DNA of 64,000 nt from Mycoplasmatota bacterium (GCA_018394295.1 CP074573.1:2777684-2841683), one strand, 5' to 3'; positions 29,001 to 38,738 are shown, counted from the stretch's first letter. Made by a program: numbers and translations. The notes: a model not told the origin generated them from the letters alone.

Positions 29001-30062
29001 TCACTGATCATGTAATTTTCCTTTGATATCAAAAGGGTAAATAAACCCATGACTCCATGTACCAACTAATATTAAAGTATCATCAGGACTAAATGAAACA
29101 TAGCATGTATATTGATTTTCAATTTGATCTAATAATTTTAAAGTTGCTAAATCATATATCTTGATTCTATTGGTTGTTGCTACAGCCAAATATTTACCAC
29201 CATTAGAAATATTAAAATGTTTAATGTTCCCATCTAATGAAATTTCAATCGCGTTCTTTTCATAAATTTCCTTTAAAGTTTTAACTTTTTCTTCATTTTG
29301 ATTTAACTTTTCTCTAAGTTTTTTAGATGAGTTCAAAACATCGAAAAAACTTATTTTAGTTGTATTTAATGATAAAGGGCTTAACTTATTCAGTATTTTT
29401 CTGTAGTTGTTAGATATAAAAAGAATATTTTTACTTGCTAAACTATTAACAATAAATTTTTTAGTTAATCCATGATATATGAAAGTGTTGAAATCATGCT
29501 TTAAATCTATTCTTTTGAACTTGCTTTGATTTTCATCATATTCAACTACAAACTCTACATTTCTAAACTTACCTCTTTCAAATCCAGTAAATACATATTT
29601 ATCTTTTTCACTAATATACCGCGCACCATTAAATACGCAATTCTCAGGACTGTAGATTATTTCAGTTTCTCCACTTTCAATATTTATCTTCGAAATATAT
29701 CCCAATAATTCATTTGTATAAACTGTATTGTAAATAAACTTATTATCTTTTGAAAAACAGAATTCCCCATCTTGTGGTTGTCTTGTTTTTCTAATATATA
29801 TTTTATTTATTAAATTCATGTTTTCTAAGTCATATACAACAAACTTGCGTTCTGCACTCTTTGACACTAATCTTTTACTATCAGATGAAAATTTAATTTG
29901 ATTAGCATGTTTTACATCTTTAAATACTGCTATTTGATCAAAAGTTATTGTGTCATGTATATATATTGATGCTCCACTAGTTCTTGCTATATATTTACTG
30001 TCATTTGACATTATGATTTTATACGATTTATTGAATTTTTTAATATATTCATCACTGTTCAT
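29001..30062 (-). CDS. WD40-like beta-propeller protein
   Basis: This 353-residue soluble protein has several repeats of the type YIARTSGASIYIHD...F, IKFSSDSKRLVSKSAERKFVVYDLE and YLAVATTNRIKIYDLATLKLLDQIE. These are the strand patterns of WD40 or YVTN propellers, about six to seven blades. A charged helical insertion lies near residues 250-275. No signal or catalytic residue is visible, so a binding or scaffold role is likely. The gene begins at an ATG with GGGGATAGGG upstream and lies between two diverged inverted repeats. Its function in this block is unknown. Confidence 0.7.
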   Translation of the reverse strand: MNSDEYIKKFNKSYKIIMSNDSKYIARTSGASIYIHDTITFDQIAVFKDVKHANQIKFSSDSKRLVSKSAERKFVVYDLENMNLINKIYIRKTRQPQDGEFCFSKDNKFIYNTVYTNELLGYISKINIESGETEIIYSPENCVFNGARYISEKDKYVFTGFERGKFRNVEFVVEYDENQSKFKRIDLKHDFNTFIYHGLTKKFIVNSLASKNILFISNNYRKILNKLSPLSLNTTKISFFDVLNSSKKLREKLNQNEEKVKTLKEIYEKNAIEISLDGNIKHFNISNGGKYLAVATTNRIKIYDLATLKLLDQIENQYTCYVSFSPDDTLILVGTWSHGFIYPFDIKGKLHDQ

Positions 30063-30169
30063 TGTATCCCTATCCCCTTATTTAAACTGTACATATACTT
30101 ATTTTTTTACCATGTTTTACTCATTTATTATAACATAAAAAATTAACATAGTAGCCACAAAAATAAACT

Positions 30170-30300
30170 AATAAGTAACATATTGCCCACTTACAACCAT
30201 CTACATTATCTCAGTCGCTCATATATAGGCAATGTTTTTTTATAATTCCAATTAGTCAGCTTACAATACATGGTATTGATAGATAGTTAGCCAATAGATA
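30170..30300. repeat. Right copy of diverged inverted repeat IR-B
   Basis: This is inverted relative to 28860-28965 and similar throughout, best in the hairpin region (GGGCAAT/ATTGCC with TTTTTTT on the plus strand). Here the hairpin is better kept than in the left copy. Together the two frame the beta-propeller gene, as IR-A frames its gene. Confidence 0.7.
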
Positions 30301-30329
30301 AAAATATTGGTTTATTCTTGAGTTTCATT

Positions 30330-30511
30330 GTTCCATTATCTATTACCTGAAAGCTATTCCTTGGCAAATTCCTGATTTTTCGGTTTAAAAATATAGAAAT
30401 CAATTAATTAAAATTCATAAAATGATACAAGAAATAAGATACTTAGATATTACTTGTCATCGTTTCTTTATCATTGCAAAAAAATAAACGTTCTTGATTG
30501 AACGTTTATTT
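30330..30511 (+). pseudogene. Degenerate second copy of the methyltransferase 3' end and terminator
   Basis: The sequence parallels 26732-26910, including CCTTGGCAAATTCC, CTTAGATATTACTTGTCATC and the terminal hairpin. Aligned without gaps it is clearly homologous, with point differences. One change gives TAA in CGGTTTAA, so it is not coding. It marks the right edge of the accessory block. Confidence 0.85.
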
Positions 30512-30532
30512 TACTTTTATAAATTATATTTT

Positions 30533-30928
30533 TTACACATGTATCTTAAAAGTTACCTTATTTAAAATTTCAACATCATCCTCTGTTGCCTTGTATTGCT
30601 TCATTGCTTTTATCACTGTATACACCTGTATATAATATTTAATTAAACGATAAAGATTAAAAGCTATTATACCAATAATTAATCCTGATAGTATTTTTGA
30701 CTCCTGAATAAAGTATTTACCAAAATAAATACTTTCATCGTATCTGTTAATTTTATCATCTAAAATCACAAAAATAAAAGAAAATATTATAAAATAAGAT
30801 ACATATTTCATTGTATGATAATAAATTTCACTAAAATCTAACCATTTATTTAATGGTTTTCGATTAATAATCCCTTTTTTATACGCTACGACTAACGCTG
30901 TTAAAATCCTCCTATTATACTTACGCAT
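30533..30928 (-). CDS. Hypothetical membrane protein (131 aa)
   Basis: I do not recognise this protein. It has a basic N-terminus, two clear membrane helices (YVSYFIIFSFIFVIL and LSGLIIGIIAFNLYRLI) and a charged C-terminal tail. An AGGAGG-like ribosome site precedes MRKYNRR. It is a single gene between the accessory block and ddl, with its own upstream gap of about 100 bp. No function can be inferred. Confidence 0.6.
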   Translation of the reverse strand: MRKYNRRILTALVVAYKKGIINRKPLNKWLDFSEIYYHTMKYVSYFIIFSFIFVILDDKINRYDESIYFGKYFIQESKILSGLIIGIIAFNLYRLIKYYIQVYTVIKAMKQYKATEDDVEILNKVTFKIHV

Positions 30929-31026
30929 CTTTATTCCTCCACTTCAATTACTATTCTAGCATACTATACATCTAATGTTAATGTTAAGAAATAATTACCA
31001 CTATATTTAGAAAAAATTGAAATGGG

Positions 31027-32199
31027 TTATTTCATAAATTTACCTTTATTTAAATTTGTTGGAAGTGATAGTAAGTTTGTATCATAAGAAATAAGTTTTG
31101 AATTTTTGATACGATAAGTCTTTAACGCAAGTTTTATTAATCTTTCTATTAACTCCTTATACTTCAAACCTTTTGCTTTCCATAAATAAAACGCTAAAGA
31201 GCCTGGAATTGTATTTATTTCATTGAGGAATAAGATTTTATTCTTATCATCATATAAAAAATCAATTCTTAATACCCCTCTCGCCCCTATAACCTTAACA
31301 GCTTTTATCGCTACTTTCTGTATTTCTTCTTTTAGTGCATCACTGATATTTGCAGGCAGTTCTCGATTTGTAGATTCCATCCCTTTACTATTTTTATTAC
31401 TTCCTCGTAAATACTTATCTTGATAACTTAAAATATCATCTTGTTGAATGACCCTTTCAACAACAGAAGCTTCTAAATTCGTACATTCCCCTAATACTGA
31501 ACAATTTAATTCTACTAAGTCTTCAATAACTTTTTCCACAAGTACTTCAGTATCATACTGTACAGCATCTAATATCGCTTGATGAAGTTCTTCTCGATTA
31601 AAACATTTTTTTATCCCTACACTAGACCCAAGTGAAGCTGGTTTAACAATAAGTGGATATCCTATCTTTTCACAATTTTCAAATATATTAACTTCATTTT
31701 CATAAAAATCACTTTCATAAAATCCATAATAAGGTACACCACGAATCTCATTATACGCTAATAGTTCTTTCATTTTCCATTTATTTTGATTAATTGCTGA
31801 AGATAAGACTGAACTTCCTACATAAGGAATATCTAACATTTCAAAATAAGCTGATAAAGTTCCATCTTCACAATTTGATCCATGAACTACTAGAAAAATT
31901 AGATCAATGTCAAATAATTTCTTTATCTTTTTATTCGATATAGATAATAATTGATGTCTATTGTTTTTCTTATCAAATATAACTTTTTTCGCCACCATAT
32001 TTAATTGATTTAAATCTTTAAAGAATGCGATATCCTTCATATTTTCATGATAATAAAAATCATTTTCTTTGGATAAATAGATAGTGATTGGATTATACTT
32101 TAATTGATTCATTTGTTCAATCATTTGTAAAGCAGTAATAATCGACACTTCATGTTCAACCGATTTTCCTCCAAACACTACACCAACATTTAAACGCAA
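31027..32199 (-). CDS. ddl: D-alanine--D-alanine ligase
   Basis: This enzyme makes D-Ala-D-Ala for peptidoglycan precursors. The 390-residue ATP-grasp protein has the N-terminal GVVFGGKSVEHEVS, the ATP-binding KPASLGSSVGI, the YQDKYLRG loop that closes on the substrate, and the metal ligands in FLNEINTIPGS. It is somewhat longer than typical (about 350), mainly at the C-terminus. It is followed upstream by murF and a hydrolase gene on the same strand, so the three form a likely operon for the D-Ala-D-Ala step. Lactate or serine specificity cannot be excluded from the sequence alone. Confidence 0.93.
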   Translation of the reverse strand: MRLNVGVVFGGKSVEHEVSIITALQMIEQMNQLKYNPITIYLSKENDFYYHENMKDIAFFKDLNQLNMVAKKVIFDKKNNRHQLLSISNKKIKKLFDIDLIFLVVHGSNCEDGTLSAYFEMLDIPYVGSSVLSSAINQNKWKMKELLAYNEIRGVPYYGFYESDFYENEVNIFENCEKIGYPLIVKPASLGSSVGIKKCFNREELHQAILDAVQYDTEVLVEKVIEDLVELNCSVLGECTNLEASVVERVIQQDDILSYQDKYLRGSNKNSKGMESTNRELPANISDALKEEIQKVAIKAVKVIGARGVLRIDFLYDDKNKILFLNEINTIPGSLAFYLWKAKGLKYKELIERLIKLALKTYRIKNSKLISYDTNLLSLPTNLNKGKFMK

Positions 32200-32220
32200 G
32201 TTAAATCGCCACCCTTATCC

Positions 32221-33819
32221 TTAATTCTCACTATAATTATCAGGTAAGTCATTTTCAATTAAAACTGTAAAATTAGTTTTAAAATGGTCGATGATGTGTT
32301 TAAAACCTTCCTCATATTGATTTGTGACAAAAATGTTTTCTTCAGGAAATTGAATATCTATTAAAGCATCCCGAATTGGTTTTGTTTGTTTTCTACCTAC
32401 TAAGACAACATAATCGCATATTTGAGCAATTTTTTCACCAAATCGATAATTATGATCATATTGTTCTCTACCTAGTTCAATCATCCCTGGTGTTATAATA
32501 ATTTTCTTTTGATCAAAATGACTTAAAATATCTAATGCATTCGCACATCCTTCAATATTTGCGTTAAATGAATCATCTATCACATGATAGTTAGAGAAAC
32601 TTTTTAATTCTAATCGATGAGCTACAGGTTCTAGTTGTTCAACTGCTACAATTATTTTTTTGATATTTATTTCTAAATAATCTGCTAAGGCAATTCCAGC
32701 TAGAATATTACATATATTGTGTTTACCTAGTAATTTGGTTTTAAACAAATATCTTTCTTTATTTGGAAATTGAACTTCAAAAGTAGAACCATACGTTCCA
32801 TAATGAATATTTAAAGCATAATAATCGACATTAGATTGCTCAATACCATAAGTTAAAATTTTAATTTTATTTCTAACAATATAATTTCTAATATAGTAAT
32901 TATCATAATTTAATATCGCTAATCCATCACTTGGTAATGATTCTACTAATTCAAACTTCGTATTTATAATATTCTTAATCGTGCGAAATGTCTCTAAATG
33001 TTGTGGACCAATTGAAGAAATAACCCCTATTTTAGGAAATACAATGTCGCAAAGTTCTTTTATCTCACCTACCCGGCAAGCCCCCATCTCACAAACAAAA
33101 TAGTCATCAATATTTCTTAAGTATTCATTGACTGTTAAAGTTACTCCCATTGGGGTATTATAGGAGTTTGGTGTAATACACACATTATATGCTTTTTTTA
33201 ATAGATCACCAATGATAAATTTTGTTGATGTTTTACCATAACTACCAGTAATCCCAATTACTTTTAATTCATTATTTTCTAAAATCTTACTTCTTGCTTT
33301 CATTATAAACTTATATTGAAAATATTTTTCAAGCGGTAGTGCTAATAATGATCCAATTAAAACTAAATCATAAACCAAAAAATTATTAATTAATAGATAT
33401 ATAAATATTATTTCACCTATATTAAATCTATTTCTAAGAACTAAATAATTAATCACAAATATAACAACAGCTAGAAATAATGTAAAGGAAAACATTCGTT
33501 TCATACGATTTGTGATTTTAAGTTTCTTTTTTTCTTGTTTATAATTGATAAACCACATCGTAATAATTCCTAAAACGAGTTCAAAATATAAAAGATATTT
33601 AAAAGAAATAAACAATATTAAAATAAGAGCAAGTAAGGATACAACCAATGGAATTAGTAATTTTTTATTCGTTTTATTTTTATAAAACCAATCTAAGTAT
33701 TTCCCCAATTGATAATGTTCTAGTTGAAGTATAAAACAACTATACAAATATCTTTTAACCAATATGTAAAGATAAAGAATCGATGTACCTATCAATAGTA
33801 AATTAAACCATATATTCAT
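32221..33819 (-). CDS. murF: MurF-type ligase with an N-terminal membrane domain
   Basis: The C-terminal two thirds form a Mur ligase: ATP loop GITGSYGKTSTK near residue 190, EMGACRVGEI, the GKHNICNILAGIALADYL region, and ..DDSFNANIEGCANAL. This matches MurF, which adds D-Ala-D-Ala to the UDP-MurNAc-tripeptide. Unusually, the first 170 or so residues carry about five membrane helices, so the enzyme should be anchored to the membrane; ordinary MurF is soluble and about 450 residues. It lies between ddl and a hydrolase gene with short gaps. It may be specialised, because a soluble MurF could be encoded elsewhere. Confidence 0.85.
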   Translation of the reverse strand: MNIWFNLLLIGTSILYLYILVKRYLYSCFILQLEHYQLGKYLDWFYKNKTNKKLLIPLVVSLLALILILFISFKYLLYFELVLGIITMWFINYKQEKKKLKITNRMKRMFSFTLFLAVVIFVINYLVLRNRFNIGEIIFIYLLINNFLVYDLVLIGSLLALPLEKYFQYKFIMKARSKILENNELKVIGITGSYGKTSTKFIIGDLLKKAYNVCITPNSYNTPMGVTLTVNEYLRNIDDYFVCEMGACRVGEIKELCDIVFPKIGVISSIGPQHLETFRTIKNIINTKFELVESLPSDGLAILNYDNYYIRNYIVRNKIKILTYGIEQSNVDYYALNIHYGTYGSTFEVQFPNKERYLFKTKLLGKHNICNILAGIALADYLEINIKKIIVAVEQLEPVAHRLELKSFSNYHVIDDSFNANIEGCANALDILSHFDQKKIIITPGMIELGREQYDHNYRFGEKIAQICDYVVLVGRKQTKPIRDALIDIQFPEENIFVTNQYEEGFKHIIDHFKTNFTVLIENDLPDNYSEN

Positions 33820-33823
33820 TCCA

Positions 33824-34588
33824 TCACCCCTTTTCTTTTAGAAAAACATCTAAAACAGATAAGAATAGATACCTATTTTCTAGATAAGAAAAATGACCTG
33901 CGTTTTCTATTTTAACAATTCCAGCATCACCTAACATCTTTTTCATAATATAAGCATCCTCTATAGGTGTTTCATTATCTTCTGTTCCCCAAATTAGTAA
34001 CGTAGGACATATAATTTTATTCATTTCATGTCTTAAGTCCTCATTTACTACTTTAACTAAAATTTGTTTCATAAAATTATCTGCGTTTTTATAATCACTA
34101 GAACCAAATCTTCCGAGTAATTTTTGTTTGTATTTTTTTAAGAAAGGTATTGAAAAACATTTCTTCAATAATTTATAAGTATAAACCTTTAAATAATAGT
34201 TTAATTTTTTCTTGTGAACAATTCCAGCACTATCAATTAACACTAATTTTTCAACATGATTGTACATCGTAGTATACTTAATAGCGATTCGACCACCAAA
34301 TGAATGCCCAATAATGATTAAATTATCCAGTTGATAATAATCAACTATTCCTTTTATGATATCTGCATAATCTTTTGTATTATATGGATAAGGTGGTTTC
34401 TCACTTAAACCAAAGCCAGGTAAATCAATATTATAAACTGTAAATGAGGTTGCTAAATGTTGACTAATTTCAGTAAATGCTTTTGTACTTTGTCCCCAAC
34501 CATGTAATAATAAAATATTCATATCACCTTGACCACTTATTTCGACATTTATCTTTATTTGATTGATACAAATCATCTTATCACCCAC
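33824..34588 (-). CDS. Alpha/beta-fold hydrolase
   Basis: This 254-residue protein has the oxyanion strand LLLHGWGQS, nucleophile elbow GHSFGGR, a late Asp in IWGTEDNETPIE and the final His in NAGHFSYLE: a complete triad. A cap domain with basic helices lies in the middle. The substrate is unknown. It ends 4 bp before murF, which suggests coupled translation and a role near cell-wall precursor metabolism. GTG or ATG codons precede the MICINQIK start; the ATG with GGGTGATAAG upstream seems best. Confidence 0.88.
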   Translation of the reverse strand: MGDKMICINQIKINVEISGQGDMNILLLHGWGQSTKAFTEISQHLATSFTVYNIDLPGFGLSEKPPYPYNTKDYADIIKGIVDYYQLDNLIIIGHSFGGRIAIKYTTMYNHVEKLVLIDSAGIVHKKKLNYYLKVYTYKLLKKCFSIPFLKKYKQKLLGRFGSSDYKNADNFMKQILVKVVNEDLRHEMNKIICPTLLIWGTEDNETPIEDAYIMKKMLGDAGIVKIENAGHFSYLENRYLFLSVLDVFLKEKG

Positions 34589-34648
34589 TCTTTACTCACA
34601 CTAAGTATATTCAATTTTTCTTTTTTTTTGACATATTCAACAAAAAAA

Positions 34649-34670
34649 AGCAAGTAATATTTACTTGCTT
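34649..34670. terminator. Terminator between glmM and the hydrolase gene
   Basis: The stem AAGCAAGTAA/TTACTTGCTT is flanked by AAAAAAAA on the left, so it works on the minus strand to end glmM transcription. A second short stem overlaps the glmM stop. Confidence 0.75.
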
Positions 34671-34715
34671 AAAATAATTTGTCGAAAAGTAATTAGATAG
34701 ACTCTTAAAATAATA

Positions 34716-36050
34716 TTATAAGAGTGTTTTAATTAGCTCAACGATTTCATCGACATATTTTTCGCATATTTCGTCATTTTCAGCTTCAACCATTACCCGG
34801 ATTAATGGTTCAGTTCCTGATGCTCTTACTAATACACGACCATTATTTCCAAGTTCTGAATTGATCACTTCTATTTTACTTTTTAATTCCTCATTATCTA
34901 ATACACTAGCTTTATCAAGAACCTGTACATTTTTTAATACTTGAGGGTATGATTTCATCTCTTTCGTTAATTCTGAAAGTGGAACATCTTTTTCAGCCAT
35001 TATATTTATTAATTGTAATGCGGTTAATAATCCATCACCTGTTGAACTATAATCTAAATAAATGATATGACCTGATTGTTCTCCGCCGAGATTATATTTA
35101 TTTTTAAGCATCTCTTCTAAAACATAGCGGTCTCCAACTTTTGTTTGAACACTACTAAGACCTTTTTCTTCAATTGCTTTATAATATCCAACATTACTCA
35201 TAACAGTTGAGACAAGGGTATTATCATTTAATTTACCTTGTTCACTTAAATAATTACCAAGTACATATAAAATATAATCACCATTAATAATTTGACCTTT
35301 TTCATCTACTACAATTAAGCGATCTCCATCACCATCAAAGGCTAAACCAATATCTACTGAATTTTCTAAAACAAATTGTTGTATTGACTCAATATTAGTA
35401 GACCCACAGTTAACATTAATATTTGTTCCATTAGGTGTATTATTAATCAATGATACATCAGCACCTAAATTAGCGAATAAATGTGGTGCTAAAAATGAAG
35501 TTGCACCATTTGCACAATCAATAGCGATTTTCATATTTTCAAATGTATGATCAATTGATTTTTGTAGGTACGATAGATACTTATGTTGACCTTCAAAATA
35601 GTTTTCTACAACACCAATTTTATCATTAATTGGTCTGTCCAAATGATCTGGTTCGTCGATTAATCGCTCAATTTCTAACTCTACATCATCCATTAACTTA
35701 TACCCATCACTACCAAATATTTTTATACCATTATCTGGATAAGGATTATGTGATGCTGAAATCATAATACCAGCTTGTGCATTTAATGATTTAGTTAAAT
35801 AAGCAACTGCAGGCGTTGAAACAACTCCTAAACGCATTACGTTTGCTTCTATTGATAATAGCCCAGAAATTAAAGAGTATTCTAATAACTCACCAGATAT
35901 CCTTGTATCTCTCCCAATTAAAACATTTATTTTTTCACTACTTTTTTTAAGTACGTGACCTAGTACTCTTCCTAATTTAAAGGCCAGTTCAGGAGTTAAT
36001 GTTTGATTAGCTATTCCCCTGATACCATCAGTTCCAAAATATTTTTTCAT
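34716..36050 (-). CDS. glmM: Phosphoglucosamine mutase
   Basis: This enzyme converts glucosamine-6-phosphate to glucosamine-1-phosphate for UDP-GlcNAc synthesis. The 444-residue protein has the FGTDGIRG start, the phosphoserine loop [13 protein letters not shown], the metal loop DGDGDRL and the sugar-phosphate-binding GEQSGHI and [12 protein letters not shown] motifs. Length is typical. It is the last gene of a cdaA-x-glmM unit, the usual partner of diadenylate cyclase. Confidence 0.97.
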   Translation of the reverse strand: MKKYFGTDGIRGIANQTLTPELAFKLGRVLGHVLKKSSEKINVLIGRDTRISGELLEYSLISGLLSIEANVMRLGVVSTPAVAYLTKSLNAQAGIMISASHNPYPDNGIKIFGSDGYKLMDDVELEIERLIDEPDHLDRPINDKIGVVENYFEGQHKYLSYLQKSIDHTFENMKIAIDCANGATSFLAPHLFANLGADVSLINNTPNGTNINVNCGSTNIESIQQFVLENSVDIGLAFDGDGDRLIVVDEKGQIINGDYILYVLGNYLSEQGKLNDNTLVSTVMSNVGYYKAIEEKGLSSVQTKVGDRYVLEEMLKNKYNLGGEQSGHIIYLDYSSTGDGLLTALQLINIMAEKDVPLSELTKEMKSYPQVLKNVQVLDKASVLDNEELKSKIEVINSELGNNGRVLVRASGTEPLIRVMVEAENDEICEKYVDEIVELIKTLL

Positions 36051-36071
36051 AAGAAATTTCCTCCTATTGAT

Positions 36072-36302
36072 CTAGTCGATATATACAAATATTAAAATCG
36101 TTATAATCAGCGCAATAAACTTAAGAAATAACGGATTGTTAAAATATATGTCCATATATTCTTCAATCGCTTCTATATTAATGATTTTACTAACGTATTT
36201 AGAAGGAATGAAGAGGGATAAGCACATATACAACAGATAGAAAATAAAAACAAATGGCAATTTTATTATATTCAATACAATCAAAAATTGATTCTCTTCC
36301 AT
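36072..36302 (-). CDS. Small membrane protein in the usual cdaR position
   Basis: This 76-residue protein has two hydrophobic stretches (VLNIIKLPFVFIFYLLYMCLSLFI and FLKFIALIITILIFVYI) with a polar loop between. In most Bacillota the gene between cdaA and glmM is cdaR, a large protein with YbbR repeats. None is here, and this short gene has no visible YbbR repeat. It could be a distinct regulator of CdaA or the membrane stub of a lost CdaR. Gaps to cdaA (9 bp) and glmM (21 bp) point to co-transcription. Confidence 0.65.
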   Translation of the reverse strand: MEENQFLIVLNIIKLPFVFIFYLLYMCLSLFIPSKYVSKIINIEAIEEYMDIYFNNPLFLKFIALIITILIFVYID

Positions 36303-36311
36303 GTTATCCTC

Positions 36312-37130
36312 CTACTCCTTAACAACTTTCGTAATAATATATTTATCTAAATACAAGCGTAAACTTTCTTTTGTAATTCCATAATCTAACTTTCCATTCA
36401 AACTGACCGATAAGTTACCTGTTTCCTCAGAAACAACAAGTGTTAAGGCATCAGTTTGTTCACTTAACCCTAATGCTGCTCGATGTCTTGTACCAACCTT
36501 TGGTGGTAAGTCTTCTTCATTCTTACAATTTGGAAGTACAGCCCGAGTACATAGAATATTTTCTCCACGTATGATAACAGCACCATCATGAACTGGTGTA
36601 CTTGGAATAAAAATAGTCGTTAAAACTTCACTAGATATCCGAATTTTATAAGGGGTTGCCTCTTTGACAAAATCTTCTAGTGATTCATTCCGCTCAATGG
36701 AAATTAAAGCACCTATTCTTCTCTTTGATAAATACTCTGTTGTTTTTAATAATTCATCAATAATATAATCTTTACCAATTTTTTCAACATTTACTTTTTT
36801 ATTTGAAGCATAGCTTCTTCCAGCACGTTCTAAAATCATTCTTAACTCAGGGGTAAATACAACAGCTAATAAAATAACCCAATTTTGGAATAGATAATCG
36901 TAAAACTTCATCATATAATTTAACTCTAATAAATCTGAAATCAAATAAATTAAAATGAAATACATTAGTCCCTTAAAAATATTAACGATTCTAGATGAAA
37001 ATGTTAATATTTTTAAAGAAAAATATATTATCAAAAATAAAAAAAAGAAATCAACTGCCTGAATAAATACCTCATAATAATTTGAGTTATTGATTGAATT
37101 TAGAGCCTCAAAAATCATTTTAAACACCAC
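36312..37130 (-). CDS. cdaA: Diadenylate cyclase CdaA
   Basis: This enzyme makes cyclic di-AMP, a messenger for potassium and cell-wall balance. The 272-residue protein has N-terminal membrane helices (three) and the DAC domain with the DGA motif (PVHDGAVII) and RHR motif (GTRHRAALGLSE), both required for catalysis. Length is normal. It heads the unit with the small membrane gene and glmM. The 331 bp upstream (37131-37461) show no gene beyond a weak hairpin near 37418-37440. Confidence 0.96.
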   Translation of the reverse strand: MVFKMIFEALNSINNSNYYEVFIQAVDFFFLFLIIYFSLKILTFSSRIVNIFKGLMYFILIYLISDLLELNYMMKFYDYLFQNWVILLAVVFTPELRMILERAGRSYASNKKVNVEKIGKDYIIDELLKTTEYLSKRRIGALISIERNESLEDFVKEATPYKIRISSEVLTTIFIPSTPVHDGAVIIRGENILCTRAVLPNCKNEEDLPPKVGTRHRAALGLSEQTDALTLVVSEETGNLSVSLNGKLDYGITKESLRLYLDKYIITKVVKE

Positions 37131-37461
37131 CTATAATCAGTTTGTTTTTATTATATCACAATTTGATTCTTATTTATATTAATAATATAGGAAACTAAAA
37201 AAAGTTATTTATTTATCTTTTTCGTTTATTTATTGTATATATTTTACTAATTTATTATTCAAATATAATCCAATCTATCCCTATATAACAGTAGAAAATT
37301 CACAAGAAGTGTTGAATCATTCTGTCTTAATTATTAGATTTAATTGGTATACTATAATACTTGATAAATTATTTCGAATTTGTATTCATCTACTTATTAT
37401 TATTTACCATTAAAAAAAGACAACTACAAAAGCTGTCAAAAATTGTTATGATCTTAATTAA

Positions 37462-38034
37462 TTAAATACTTAGTGGAACATTATCCCAATCCTCTTCACT
37501 CAATATCCATTCTAAAGCATGTTGTCTCCATAATGCTATTTGTTCTAATTGAACTACTTCATTATTAGATAATAAATAATATGGTTCATTGAAAGCAATA
37601 AAATCCTTGGGACTTTCTTTTGTTAATTTTATTTTTGTGGTTTTTATTAAATCTTCATTAAATGTGTTTATTATTACTTTATTTATATCCTCGGTCATTT
37701 GTAGTCCATAAGTCTGTGCTCGCCAATTCCATAACATTGCAATATCTCTTTGTCTTTTAATCTCTTCAATATCTACTAATTTTGCTTTCTGCATTAATTT
37801 ACTTAAATCATAAAATCTTCCAATCATTAGAGTCGGATGAAAGTCTTTTAATACAGGTTTATCATTTCTTCTGTTAAATAAGTGTCATACCCTATCCGTT
37901 TTAACCAATTATATACTATTTTTCTTTGATTTTCTCTAATATCTTCCTTCAAGATCTTCTTCCTCATGAGCACATCTATCACAAAAAGATATTAATGCAA
38001 CTGCTCTTTTTATTATATCTTCAACTGATTTCAT
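37462..38034 (-). pseudogene. DUF4272-like immunity gene, two compensating frameshifts
   Basis: The downstream open part (37462-37827) encodes a DUF4272-like C-terminus ending ALWRQHALEWILSEEDWDNVPL. Upstream, in a second frame, comes DIRENQRKIVYNWLKRIGYDTYL. Before that, in the first frame again, MKSVEDIIKRAVALI begins at an ATG (38034) with AAAAGGAGTGA before it. Joining the three pieces gives one protein of about 190 residues, so single-base changes near 37940 and 37865 broke it. DUF4272 proteins often occur as immunity genes beside toxins. It starts 13 bp after the toxin tip gene, as expected of such pairs. Confidence 0.72.
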
Positions 38035-38047
38035 TCTATCACTCCTT

Positions 38048-38140
38048 TTAGTAGAATATTGAATATCCTCCACGACCTCCTGGATGTAGAAGTGGTTGAT
38101 ATAATGAACTTGTATGTTGTGACCTTGGAATTAATTGCAT
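38048..38140 (-). pseudogene. C-terminal tip of a polymorphic toxin (remnant)
   Basis: A 30-codon frame reads MQLIPRSQHTSSLYQPLLHP then GGRGGYSIFY and stop. The MQLIPRxxH pattern with a Gly-rich end is like the C-termini of Rhs-associated toxin domains. A stop codon lies eight codons upstream of the ATG in the same frame, so this is only the end of a displaced toxin module. Its stop lies 13 bp before the DUF4272 start. Confidence 0.5.
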
Positions 38141-38273
38141 TACATCCCTCTTGATTCGTGTTTAGATAGTAGTGTTGATAACATAATTAAATATATATTC
38201 CAAAGCCATTAAGTATTCCAATAGATATTTCCACATCAGAAATAAGTTCCGTTATTCATATAATACTTTCAAA

Positions 38274-38738
38274 CTATTTAATATTTTTTATTATATTATC
38301 AATTTTTATCATCCACTGTTTTCTTTTAAAAACTATAAAATGGAATACATTTTTCTCAGTAAATATTAACATCCCATTAGGAAAAATACCTACACTTGAA
38401 ATTCTTTCAATACGAATAAGCTCATTTTTAGGTATTAACAATATTTCATTGGTATTATTTTTATATGGTCTAAATATTAATTCTTCTTCTGTTAATATTA
38501 AATAGCCCCCAATAGATTCACTTCCTATGAAATATGTCGCATTACTTTTAAATATAATATCTTTATTAATAGATGATAATATCTTTTTTCTATTTCTATA
38601 TAACAAAATAGTATATAGGAATAATAAAATTATTGGGATTATAATTATATAAAATGTTAATCTCATTATTTTTTGTATAAACTTATTTAATATGTAAAAG
38701 AAGTCTATACTCCTCCTTTCATTGTTAAATAATAACAA
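38274..38738 (-). CDS. Membrane-anchored PH/GRAM-like protein
   Basis: The product has one N-terminal membrane helix (LTFYIIIIPIILLFLYTILLY) and a C-terminal beta-rich domain resembling a GRAM or bacterial PH fold (GGYLILTEEELIFRP ... IPKNELIRIERI ... WMIKIDNII). Such proteins occur as immunity proteins in Rhs loci, and the position between the Rhs core and the toxin tip agrees. The start is uncertain: a TTG at 38736, or a later codon after the AAAGGAGG that lies inside the frame. The function is inferred only from context. Confidence 0.5.
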   Translation of the reverse strand: MLLFNNERRSIDFFYILNKFIQKIMRLTFYIIIIPIILLFLYTILLYRNRKKILSSINKDIIFKSNATYFIGSESIGGYLILTEEELIFRPYKNNTNEILLIPKNELIRIERISSVGIFPNGMLIFTEKNVFHFIVFKRKQWMIKIDNIIKNIK

